From: Syngnathus acus
Lineage: Eukaryota > Chordata > Actinopteri > Syngnathiformes > Syngnathidae
Assembly (NCBI RefSeq): GCF_901709675.1
Contig: NC_051095.1
Coordinates: 27,487,456 to 27,551,455, forward strand
Direction: 5' to 3'
Length of the DNA: 64,000 bases
The position numbers and the translations under genes were made by a program. Shown here in pieces: positions 1 to 10,062 of this stretch. Positions within the stretch are counted from its first letter, which is position 1, and every line of letters starts with the position of its first letter. Below the pieces are notes generated by a model, which searched no databases, had not been told where the DNA came from, and worked only from the letters and a program-made list of their open reading frames with translations.

Positions 1-31
1 TGGCCCGCGGGCCGTAGTTTGCCCACCCCTG
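1..31. mobile_element. Right end of a hAT-type transposon cut by the window edge
   Basis: The first 31 bases end in GCCCACCCCTG, the inverted form of a CAGGGGTGGGC hAT terminus. They also carry the GGCCCGCGGGCC block found just inside the ends of the hAT elements at 19244-20345 and near 10020-10062. Only the terminus is present, so neither a target duplication nor a coding region can be examined. Confidence 0.6.
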
Positions 32-3000
32 TACTAGCCACTTCTAGCATTTTATCTGGATTATTCCCAGCTGCTGTCACGTCGCATCTCTTCCATGAAC
101 TATCACTTCTGCTACTCCGGGCTCCTATTCCACCAACTTCTCGCCCATTTGTCTACACTGCTGCTAGTCTTCATCGCCTCAACTATAATCAACGTCTCCC
201 TGCTGCTGCCTCAGCTGCCAGCAAGGCAGGGCTCCTTCGCCGTTGCCGCTACATCCCACTTAGCGCTGGACTATCTTTGAACTGACATTTCCATTATGGC
301 TCACCCATCCCCTCTTTCTGGACTACCTCTCGCCCCCCCCGTCACCCCCACCTCCCGTACTGCCAACCTCAACAACCTCCGCTCCCCCCCCCGCTCCTCC
401 ATCCATCTCTTTTGCGCTGCTGAACTGTTGCCCCCTCTTCAACAAATGACCAGTTATTTTTGAACTACTGCTGGACAATAACTTGGATCTGCTCCTTCTC
501 TGTGAAACATGGCAACAGCCCCTGGATTTCTTTGCTCTCAACCAAGCCACTCCGTCCAACTACAGCTACATCGCCAAACCCCGCCTCTCTGGGCGAGGGG
601 GTGGCATTGCTGTCCTCCATAAGTAGTCCCTACCCATCACTGAATTGAACCTCAACCTCCCATCTATTTCATCCTTTGATCTCACTTTTCCCCTCCCTAA
701 CTCTACTACTGCTGTTCTCATCTACCGCCCCCAAAGTCACATCCGTCTTTTCTTTCTGAACTCTTTGAACTCCTCACCATCATATCCTCAGTCTCCTATC
801 GCCTCCTGCTCATCGGTGACTTCAACATCCACATCGACCAGCCAACTGCCCCACTGACGTCTGACTTCATCTCTCTTCTGGACTGCTTTCATCTCACCCA
901 GCACATCAACTTCCCCACCCACACCAAAGGCCACACCCTGGATATAGTATGCTCCTCCTTTCCACTCACATCCAAACCCCATCCTCTCGCCTTCCCACTG
1001 TCAGATCTTCTCTGCATCCTCTTCTCCGCCCCTCTACCCTCGCCTCAGAATTCCACAAAACGCACCATCTCCTACCGCAACATCAAGACTGTAAACCCAA
1101 TCACGCTTTGCCAGTTCTTATCCTCTGCCCTTCCCTTCCTCCCCTGATGACCTCACCATCATGCTCAACAACATCCTTTCTGACTCCCTTGATTCCCTAG
1201 CCCCCTGGAAAACGTCCTCTATTACATTCACTAACTCTGCCCCCGGTACACCCCGGAACTTCGCTCCATGAAACAAACTGGCTGTCAACTTGAACGCCTC
1301 TACAAAAGAACCCGCCTCACTGTCCATGCTGAAACCTTCAAACAGCACATCTCCTCCTACCGTGATACTCGTCATGCTGCCAAATCTGCTTACCGTAATT
1401 TTCGGACTATAAGTTGCTCCGGAGTATAAGTCGCACCAGCCATAAAATGCCCAAAAATGTGAGAAAAAACATATATAAGTCGCTCCGGAGTATAAGTCGC
1501 ATTTTGGGGGGCAATTTATTCGACAAAATCCAACACCAAGAACAGACATGAACGAGCAACAACAGGCTAAACGATACGGTATGCTAACGTGACAAACACA
1601 AACGAGGAGCTGAGAACGGGCCTGACGTAACATTCAGTTATTTAAAAAAAAAAATTACATAAATAACACGTTTATAAAACCATCTGTGTCACTCCAATTA
1701 ATTAAATCCATCGATCGTCCTTTGTAAACAATGCCGTGTGCCGCGCCGCAGTTCAAATTATTCCACAGGCCCATACAACGATATATAAACTATATTTTAA
1801 ATAACTATCACATAAACAACAATATTATCAAACCATTTGTGTCACTCCAAATCATTAAATCCATCGATCAAATTTCTCGTCCTTTATGGCATCCTGGTGA
1901 CAGAGGACATGTCCAGAGGATATGGCGCTTTAAAGTGTTAATTACTTTATTTGATTTTTTTCTCTCTATTTTTCATGTTTTGAATATGTTCAAGATAAAG
2001 ATATCAAAGCATGTGAAGTGATCAACTATACTAAAAATAACATGTGAAGTGGTCAACTATACTTGTAAGTGATGTGTTAATGAGCAAGTAAAAATTTGTG
2101 AAAAAAAACATATAAGTCGCTCCTGAGTATAAGTCGCCCCCCCACCCAGACTATGAAAAAAAACGCGACTTATAGTCCGAAAATTACGGTACTTCTCATC
2201 TCTCATTAATGACACCAACCGGAACCTCCGCATACTGTTCTCCACAGTCAACAAATTGCTGCTGCCACCGGCCACCAACCCACCCTTCTCACCCGCCCTC
2301 TGTAACTTCTTCCTTGTCAACTTTAACAACAAAATCGCTCAAATCAACAGTTCTCTGACTGCCACCACCAATAACTCCTCCTCCCCCACCTCCCCTGCTC
2401 TCCTGCCCCCCCTTCCTAACCTCCCGCCCTTCCCCTCTCTCACTGCCTTCTCCCTTGTCGACTCCTCCATCATCCTAGACATCATCACCGCATCTAACAC
2501 AACAACCTGCTCTCTCGACCCCCTTCCAACGACCTTAACTAAGGCCTGCCTCCCTGTCCTCCTCCCTCACCTCACCACCCTTTTTAATCAGTCTCTATCC
2601 CTTGGCCACTTTCCCACTGTCTATAAGCTTGCAGCCATCATCCCGTCCTCAAAAAGCCCACCTTGGACCCAGTCAACCTCTCCAACTACCGTCCCATCTC
2701 CAACCTTTCATTCTTTTCCAAAACCCTCAAACGCATTAACGCCGCCCAATTCCACACCCATTTCCAGTCCAACAACCTCTATGAACCCCTCCAGTCCGGA
2801 TTCCGCCCACTTCACAGCACCGAAACAGCTCTTGTTAAAGTCACCAACGATCTCCCCAAGTTGTGCAGACTCTGGTGCCCTCAATATCTTGTTACTACTT
2901 GACCTTAGCGCAGCCTTTGACACTGTGAACCACTCCATCCTCCTTCAAAGGCTGCACCAACTAGGTGTTGAAGGCACTGCACTCGACTGACTCACCTCCT

Positions 3001-3817
3001 ATCTCGCCAACAGAAACCAGTCATTGGGGAGAGGATTCTTGTTCTTGGCCCCCTCCTATTCATCTTTTACCTCTTTCCCCTTGGTAATGTCATTCGCAAA
3101 CTCAATCTGGACTTCCACTGCTACGCTGATAACACCCAGATCTATATACGCACCACACCAACCCAAAACCCTCCCCTCACCCACCTTGAGACCTGCATCT
3201 CTACAATAAAAACATGGCTGACCCACAACTTTCTCAAACTCAACAGTGACAAAACAGAGCTCTTCCTCATAGGCACTAAATCCCCCCTCAATAAAACTGG
3301 ATCCATCACACTCACCATAGACTCCTCAACCATCACTCCCTCCCCTCTGGCACGCAACCTTGGCGTTATTTTCGACCCTACACTGTCCTTCCACCCTCAT
3401 GTTAGCTCAGTTGTCCAGACCTCCTACTTCCACCTCCGACGCATCGCCAAAATCCGACACTGCCTCTCTCTCCCTGCCGCTAAATCCCTCATCCATGCGC
3501 TCATCTCATCCCGGCTTGACTACTGCAACTCCCTTCTCACTGGAATCACTGCTCACTCACTCCATAGACTTCAACTAGTCCAAAACTCTGCGCTCGCCTC
3601 CTTACCCACACCCGGTCCTGCGAACATATCACTCCCCATCAAGAAGCGTATCATCTTCAAAATACTCCTCCTCACCTTCAAAGCCCTTCACCACCTGGCT
3701 CCCACTTACCTATCCGACCTCCTTATCCCCTACGGCCCCAACCGTCCCCTCCGATCCTCCAATACTTCACGTCTGACAGTCCCAAAATTTAAACTCAAAT
3801 CCTTCGGTGACAGAGCC
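32..3817 (+). mobile_element. L2-type non-LTR retrotransposon (family A), decayed, interrupted
   Basis: A LINE of the CR1/L2 group on the + strand, readable only across several frames. The endonuclease part includes a LLCETW block near 490-515 and a GDFNIHID block near 815-838. The reverse transcriptase part, after the interruption at 1393-2189, contains LSNYRPISNL near 2675 and LLDLSAAFDTVNH near 2900-2937. The palm region with CYADDTQIY, weakened to CYADNTQIY, lies near 3117-3145, and the thumb/C-terminal part (SRLDYCNSLLTGI) near 3510-3550. Frameshifts and stops throughout show it is dead. It lacks its own 3' tail because it runs into the TGTC...GACA element at 3818. The LSAAFDTV form of motif A is typical of L2 rather than L1 or RTE. 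The 5' limit is uncertain. Confidence 0.75.
1393..2189 (-). mobile_element. Pogo-like MITE, family (a), inserted in L2-A coding region
   Basis: This 797-bp element has inverted ends CCGTAATTTTCGGACTATAA / TTATAGTCCGAAAATTACGG and is flanked by TA (1391-1392 and 2190-2191). The L2-A reading frame closes cleanly when the element and one TA are removed (codons for AAKSAY then FSSLINDTN), so both borders are exact. Repeated AAGTCGC/GCGACTTA motifs follow each end. The interior carries blocks shared with the other family (a) copies, including an inverted AATAAA near 1516 and the complement of transposase 3'-end codons near 1703-1718. There is no intact coding region. A TA duplication fits the Tc1/mariner/pogo group. 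Confidence 0.85.
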
Positions 3818-3941
3818 TGTCAAGTTTTGTCACCGTCTTCTGGTGAAATTTCGAACTGCATCTGAGCCAATTCGTCTGGGCCAAATCCAATACACATTCA
3901 CGCACCATCTTGTACCATCCTAACCATCATGTAACTTGACA
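3818..3941. repeat. Short TGTC...GACA repeat, truncated or minimal copy
   Basis: A 124-bp segment running from TGTCAAGTT to AACTTGACA interrupts the end of the L2-A LINE. Its inner and right part matches the right end of the much longer insertion at 10599-17493 (shared near 17388-17493), and its early part matches sequence near 12672-12715. TG...CA ends suggest an LTR or LTR-derived remnant, but no clear target duplication was found. From 3942 to 4070 I see nothing recognisable. Confidence 0.4.
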
Positions 3942-4070
3942 ATACATACTCTATGAATGAACTTGTCACGGGTGATGGGCATTATTTTGATTTTAATGAT
4001 GCTACTACCGTTAATGCTACTGCTTATTGATGTGGTATATAAGATGTTGTTGGTATTTTTTTTCGTCAAA

Positions 4071-5645
4071 GTCAAATCAAGTTTATTTATATAGCCCTTA
4101 ATCACAGACACGTCTCAAAGAGCTTCACATGGGCAAAGTTGAAAATTATTCTCAACAGCCCCTGATCTCAACTCCCAGGCGGGCAGGAGAAAACCCCAAC
4201 TGGGGAGAATTGAGCAACCTTGAGAAGGAACCACAGATGGGAGGATCCCCCTTCCAGGTTGACCAGGCTGCAATGGATGCAGAGTGGGCAAGATTGAACA
4301 CATAATATAAAACGAAAAAGTAGATGTCCATATTCAAAATGAGGACCTGCAGGAAGTTGCCCCTCAATTGTCATGGCAGTGTCTGCAAGCGGGGCTAATC
4401 TGCCTCAGATCCCTCATCCTGATTGGTTGACATAGAATCCAGACAGCCATTTTCAGTTTGGGTGTCACCTAAACCCATCACCCCTGGGAGGGGGGGGGCA
4501 GGACAGAGAGCACAAACTGCAACCGAATCGGCCAACTCAGGTTACCGTATTTTCTGCGCTATGAGGCGCACTTAAAACCTTTTAATCTACTCAAAAAATC
4601 ACATGTGCCATATAATCCCGGGCGCTTTATATATGGATCAATTGGTGAATTTGTTGATCCATGGTTGTACACAGCACTCTAACCAGTGTGAGTAGTAAAT
4701 TACAAGGTCACATCGCTTTCAGCATTACGGCAACCGTGGTCAGGGGTGTCACCGAAGTAATAGCGGTAAACACTCATACTGTGCTTACACCTAGTCCAAC
4801 ACCACTTATGTGTGTATAAAGATGCCAAAATGGCACGCATGCCACTATCTGCCAATGGATTGTGGAGGCCTGGGCTGATATATCAGCCTCAACTGTGGTC
4901 CGAGCTTTCGCAAAGGCAGAAATAATAACTGAACTGCCAGGGAATAGCAGTGACACTGACATGGATAATGACGAGAGGGAGCCGGGCATAATGAATGCCG
5001 CACTCGCCCAACTGTTGAATTCGGACACGGAAGAGGAAGAATTCGGCGGATTTGTGGACGGGGATATGTAAATATGTACATTAACATTTGAACAACGTCG
5101 TGTTATTGTGCAATGTTTGTATTGTATATCGTTCAACTGTTCAAAAAAACTCTTCAATTCGGACACGGAAGAAGAAGAATTTGACGGATTCGTGGACAGG
5201 GATATGTAAATATGCACAATAATGTTTGAACAATGTCGTGTTATTGTGCAATGTTTGTATTGTATATCGTATTGTATATAAAGTTTGCCGTATATAAAGT
5301 TTGAGGGATTTGTGGATGGGGATATTTGAATTTGCACATTATTGTTTGAACAACGTGAAAATATTTCTGAAATAAAACATTCAATGACGGTGCGCCTTAT
5401 AATCCAGTGCGCCTCAGATCGAACATAGAATAGAATCGGACAAGTCGTAGCAGTATTACAGACATGACAAAACGCAGTTCTAGTTGTGTTCTTAATGGGT
5501 TTTTGAAAGGAGAGTATTTGGTCAAATATAACAGATTGGTTCCAGTATCACTTTTGGTAATAGTACATTTATCTAGATTTACAGTGGTTTCTTTAAATAG
5601 GTGCTGATAACGAGCAGGACCAATTATCAACATCTCGGTTTTTAT
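4071..5645 (-). mobile_element. L2-type LINE (family B) 3' remnant, interrupted
   Basis: The minus strand carries the 3' untranslated region and tail of the same L2-B family seen at 6884-8900. The shared blocks include the run ending in a TTATATAAATAAACTTGA-like tail at 4071-4100 and the stretch around 4228-4280. A second piece at 5405-5640 encodes the MLIIGPARYQH stretch of the reverse transcriptase, followed by scrambled thumb sequence. The C-terminal domain between these pieces is missing, and a pogo-like element (4545-5411) sits there. It is a dead remnant. Confidence 0.65.
4545..5411 (+). mobile_element. Pogo-like element, family (b), with triplicated transposase tail
   Basis: The left end is CCGTATTTTCTGCGCTATGA after a TA at 4543-4544. 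The right end is degraded but keeps GCGCCTTATAATCCAGTGCGCC near 5388-5409. The interior reads as the end of a transposase: SDTEEEEFGGFVDGDM and stop at 5024-5071. A second copy follows at about 5161-5208 (SDTEEEEFDGFVDRDM, stop) and a third, shorter one at 5297-5328. Upstream in the same frame are acidic residues (SSDTDMDNDE near 4945-4975). This acidic tail resembles the C-terminus of pogo-like transposases, and family (a) elements here have a related one. There is no DDE core, so the element is non-autonomous. Confidence 0.65.
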
Positions 5646-5913
5646 CTCTATAAAATAAAATATAATAATTATCAGTTTTTTTTAACATACGTAAATACAT
5701 GTACTTGTCTTGAAATTACATTAAGCATAAAATAAATTGATAAACCCAGAAAAATAGATGATTCGAATAATTAAAAAATATAATTGTGTATTTATTTACC
5801 TTTCACTGAAAATGACGATAAAATTGACTTAGCCAGTTGTCCAGATCTATCACACGTGTCATGTAGACATTGTTTGTCTTTTATTAATGAATCAGTCTTT
5901 CTCTCTTTTGCAG

Positions 5914-6090
5914 GAGTTCTTGGAGTTGACAGTAGAGACTAACTTTGAGCGGCCCCTGCCCCCTCCTCAACTTGTAGCCAGGAAACTGCGGTCACTTGCT
6001 GTCCAGACTATCCAGTCCTGGCAATCCTCTTATGGGTCAGCATATAAAAAGTTGGAACTAGGCTATCATTTTCTCAAACAGTTTAAAAAG
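5914..6090 (+). CDS. uvssa: UVSSA internal exon encoding the end of the VHS-like domain
   Basis: UVSSA acts in transcription-coupled nucleotide excision repair. It joins RNA polymerase II stalled at DNA damage, together with the CSA/CSB proteins, brings the deubiquitinase USP7 and helps load TFIIH. This 177-bp exon encodes 59 residues, starting [18 protein letters not shown] and ending [11 protein letters not shown]. They match the last part of the N-terminal VHS-like domain in vertebrate UVSSA, where EFLEL, PLPPP and AYKKLALGYHFL are characteristic. The borders are seen directly: a pyrimidine-rich CTCTCTTTTGCAG acceptor ends at 5913 and a GTGAGC donor begins at 6091. Both ends are phase 0. 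The first exon(s) are expected upstream; 1-5913 is repeat-rich and I found none. Confidence 0.88.
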
Positions 6091-6883
6091 GTGAGCAATG
6101 TGATGTTTCTTCTCATTGAACATTTATATTAATATGATAATTTATGTGGATACATGTTGAGTATTGCTAACAGACACACTAATGTCCACTTAATGCCATC
6201 GGCTAATAACCCATAAAAGGCTAACAATGTGGTGTTGAGATTCACTCTGTGGTTTACTCAAATTGGACAATGTCCTTTGTTTGTCAGTCCATCAACTGAC
6301 CCCTTTCACCTCCTCTTTCCTTTTGTCAGTGACGTTCACAACTGGTGAGGTACTGACTTCCCAGGAGTCAGATATACGTATATAACCAAAAGCAGTGAGC
6401 CTCTATTTAATTTTTGATGTTAAGTATTTATGGTATCTAAACTTCATCTCTAAAGCGCTTTTCATTGACCAAGGTCACACAGTGCTTCACATGACAATAA
6501 AACTGCTTCCTCAGAAACATGCATAGATCTTTTTATTTTCCAATATGTGTAATAGAATAGATTTTCTTACACTACAAAATCATCATCAGAGCAGATGAGA
6601 GTACCGAGGGGGGTCTCAAATTTGACACAGGTGCTTATGAATATAAATTGGGAAAATGATCTCATCCATAACCATGTGGATAATAACTATAGTGTCTTCA
6701 TGACTGTTAAATTATCTGCATTTACTAGAAAAATCAAACCAAAACCAACTAAGAAAAAATCACCTCACGTGGATAAATGAAACTAGTTGGACATTATTGA
6801 AAAAAAAGAGATCTTGCTCTTACTTAAAGCATCATTTAAAGCCAAAAAAGTAAAACAAAAAAGTAATTGATAGACTAACATCC
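6091..6883 (+). other. Start of UVSSA intron, no recognised feature
   Basis: About 0.8 kb of AT-rich intron follows the exon at 5914-6090. I see no coding region, inverted-repeat ends or tandem repeats here beyond short A/T runs. This is one of the few stretches of the 17.2-kb intron not attributable to a TE. Confidence 0.5.
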
Positions 6884-7132
6884 AAGTCAAGTCAAGTTTA
6901 TTTATATAGCCCTAACTCACAAGCAGTCTCAAAGGGCTTCACATAGACAAAACAAATTGACAATTATTCTCAAAGCATCCCCTGATCTTAAGCTCCCAAG
7001 AGGGCAAGGAAAAACTCAAAAAAACCCTACTAGGGGAAAAATGAGAAACCTTGAGAAGGGACCACAGATGGGAGGATCCCCCTTTCAGGATCACCAGGCT
7101 GCAATGGATGCAGAGGGCACATAAAATACATA

Positions 7133-8638
7133 CCGTAAATTCCGGACTATAAGCCGCGACTTTTTTCCAAAATTTTGAACCCTGCGGCTTATAGTCAGGT
7201 GCGGCTTATATAAGGATTTTATTCGTGATTTTTGTGATGACTTGATCACTTTTATACACTGCGGTATCTTGAAGAAAAAAACAACAACAAAAATACTATT
7301 TTGAAACACTACTATGGCTGCTGCTTATTCTGGCTGTGTTGCTTGTGAGCTTTAGTAGGAATGCACGCTAGGTGACCTGCGTCAAAGGGCTCTAAACCCT
7401 TTCTCTTACTCTGCCATGTGACTCAGAGATTACACAAAGCAGTGGCGCTGTTTGGACCATCTGCATTGTTTTAAAACCCAATCAATCAGCATTTAAATTC
7501 AATTCTTCTGACATTTTGCTCACCAAAAACAAGTTGTAATGAACGTGAACTTTTAATGCATTTTATCCAGAAGGTTACTTTGAACCCCGAGGCTTAAATT
7601 GCGGCGCGGCGTATTTATGGATTTTTACGGCCTCCAGGAGGCGCTCTAGCAGGAAGCAAGAGCGAGACAGACGAAGAAGAGATAATGCGCCGAAGAAGAC
7701 GTGCTAGTTTGTGTTTTGATAGGCGAATAGTGGCGTATAATTCACACAAAGAAGAGACAGAACGAGATCAAGACGGACATTACTGAAAGGAAGCTTTTAT
7801 ACACAAACCGTCATTATGGGGGACAAAAGAAATGCATATGAAGCCGCTTTTAAGCTAAAGGCAGTCGATGTTGATGACATTGTGTTGCGTCACCCTTTTC
7901 TTTATTTCGTGGTCCCGTCTACTCTGGAGCTATACGTGTCGCTCGCTAGTTTAATGTAATTTAGCGCTTCGTGCATTAATAAAATTAGCATGAACAGACC
8001 CTCATCACACTCGAAGAAATGCATAAAAGCGACGACGAAAGAGAGACTGAGAAAGTGTGAGGCGAAGGATATCTAACGCTATTCCAATCGGACGCTGAGG
8101 AGGAAGACTTCGATGGTTTCAGTGCACAGGAGGAAGATGAAGACGATGCTCTTTTTTTACTTTTACTGGTATGTTTTTTAACGAGCCCTGTTGGTGCTGT
8201 ACTACCGTGTTGCTGCTGTGTTACCGCCGCGTCTCAGTGACTTTTACCGGGTATGTTTTTTTTAATCCAGCCCTATTAGTCTTGTGTTACTTCCGTGTTG
8301 CTGCGGTATTACTGCCGCGTCACGGGCAGTGTTTGGAGAGAAATGTTAAGGTATGTTATTAAAACTTTAAAAAAGCTTTCTGTGTCCAGTCTTTCTTTGT
8401 TAATAACTCGCGTGCACACTTCCGTGTTGCTGCGGTACTACTGCTGCGTCACAGGCAATGTTTAGAAAGACATGTTAAAGTATGTTATTAAAACTTTAAA
8501 AAGGCTTTCTGTGAACGGTCTTTCTTTGTAAAAAACGCGTGTGCACGTGCGGCTTATAGTCCGGTGCGGCTTATATAAGAAAAAAACTAAAATATCCCCC
8601 AATTTTAGCTGGTGCGGCTTATAGTCCGGAATTTACGG
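7133..8638 (+). mobile_element. Pogo-like element, family (c), internally deleted
   Basis: This 1,506-bp element has ends CCGTAAATTCCGGACTATAA / TTATAGTCCGGAATTTACGG and TA duplications at 7131-7132 and 8639-8640, inside the L2-B 3' UTR. GCGGCTTATA-type repeats recur inside both ends (near 7180-7210 and 8550-8625). The interior keeps a transposase start and an acidic tail with the middle deleted (see 7816-8170). An internal part near 8170-8530 repeats itself imperfectly. Confidence 0.8.
7816..8170 (+). pseudogene. Pogo-like transposase remnant: N-terminal start joined to acidic tail
   Basis: At 7816 an ATG opens MGDKRNAYEAAFKLKAV, which resembles the start of the CENP-B/pogo-type DNA-binding helix-turn-helix (basic residues, then an alternating helix that normally reads AAFKLKAVEYA). 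The frame then runs into unrelated sequence. About 270 bp later, 8087-8150 reads QSDAEEEDFDGFSAQ, the acidic C-terminal tail seen in other pogo-like elements of this window. The whole DDE catalytic core is missing. I infer an internal deletion of a full element; no function remains. Confidence 0.5.
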
Positions 8639-9016
8639 TACTGTAAAAAAATCTAAGAAAAAGTGGATGTTCAAGTCGAAGAGCTGCAGGAGGTGCCCTC
8701 GATTGTCCTGGCAGTGTCTTCGAGGGTAAGCCGCTGCAGTTCCCTCATCTTGATTGGTCCACGAGAATCCAGACAGCCGCTCTCAGCTTGGGTGTCACCT
8801 AACCACCTCCCCAGCTGGGGAGGGGTGGGAGGGGATGGGGGGAGGGAGCGAAAACACAAACTCCAGCCGAATTGGCCACAACAGGTTAATTAAAGGACAT
8901 GTCATAGAAATGTGTCTTTAAATGTGTCTTAAATGTTTCTACTGAGGTAGCAGTTCTAATATCCATTGGTAGGGCATTCCAAAGCTCCGGAGCCCGAATA
9001 GAAAATGCTCTAGACC

Positions 9017-10062
9017 GGGGGTGACTTGTGGGCTGAATTGGGTTCTAAATTTTGACCGGGGGACCGAACCAGGAGCAGATGGATGTAGTGTTTGTGTGAA
9101 GTAATAGGAATGACATGTAAAGGTCATTGCATAAAAGGTTTTTACTTTTAGTAGCTAGTAAAGCATGGATAATCAAAAAAAGCTTTTTGAAAACAAATGC
9201 ATTTATAAACAGCATTAAAAAAATATTTTACCCAAAAACTACTATCAGTGATTCTCATTAAATGCGACACTGTTATTATGAATAATATTTCCATCACTTC
9301 AGCGCCTGCAGGTCAGATTTATGAAAGATGTTTATCTAATGAGGCAAAATCACATCAAATGGCAAACATTCTGACCAGATACATCATCTTGAAGAATCAG
9401 TGAAAGAATACGTACATCTAAATAAAGTAATAAAGAAATTAATACCTAGTATTGTTGGTCTCCCGTTTTTGCTAGTGCATCATGGTCTGGAGTAAAATTT
9501 GTTGTGGTAATTTTTAGGATAGAGCTGAGGTGTTGGTCCGTTAACCTAGATCTGTGACGGGCTTTGTTGACGTTCATGTGGCTGAACGTCTGCTCACACA
9601 CGTAGGTGGAGCCAAATTGTCCAGTCTTTTTTAACATTCGGCACTCAGTGTCAACCTTTCTTTTCCTCTCGGGACACTCATTTTAATGGAAGGATTCCAG
9701 GGGAAGGTTTGTGGGTGGCATTAGCGTAGAACTGTATCTGAAAGCTCAGTGCGCGAATAACGAGAATGCTGACGTCATAGCCCACACTCGAAATTCGGCA
9801 CTGATGGAAATAGAGCGCGGAGTGCGCGGGGTCCCTACTACTTAGTACGTACAAGCAATGGTGAGTGTGCACCGAGCTTTCTGACACGGCTTCCGGGAGT
9901 AAATGCGCGGGCGGGCGCTTTCCCATCTACTGGGGAAACATAGTAATTGCAGAGAAAATGACCCCAAAAATGTTTAATCATCAAAAAAATTCAGATTTTG
10001 CGTGCCGGATTAAACAGCCCCGTGGGCCGGATGTGGCCCGCCGGCCGTAGTTTGCCCATATC
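9017..10062 (-). mobile_element. hAT-type transposon remnant in the L2-B LINE
   Basis: The insertion splits the C-terminal coding part of L2-B between codons for VTARAKK and SRAFSIRAPEL. Its right side (about 9660-10062) matches the element at 19244-20345 in reverse, including the GGCCGGATGTGGCCCGCC block and the adjoining GTAGTTTGCCCA terminus. The left end is degraded, near CCGGGGGTGAC at 9017. I could not define an 8-bp target duplication, so the borders are approximate. Confidence 0.6.
9446..9637 (-). pseudogene. hAT transposase C-terminal (dimerisation) fragment
   Basis: On the minus strand 63 codons read LKKTGQFGSTYVCEQTFS, then HMNVNKARHRSRLTDQHL, ending FTPDHDALAKTGDQQY. This is the C-terminal hAT dimerisation region, in which a YxCE or FxSE motif, an NKxRxRLTDxHL block and a final aspartate-rich segment are typical of GTF2IRD2/ZBED-like hAT proteins. 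The catalytic domain is not present in frame. It belongs to the hAT insertion at 9017-10062. Confidence 0.65.

Noticed and set aside
9140-9440. Possible host exon in an AT-rich stretch
   Set aside because: It lies between the two recognisable ends of a hAT insertion and has no splice-bounded open frame.
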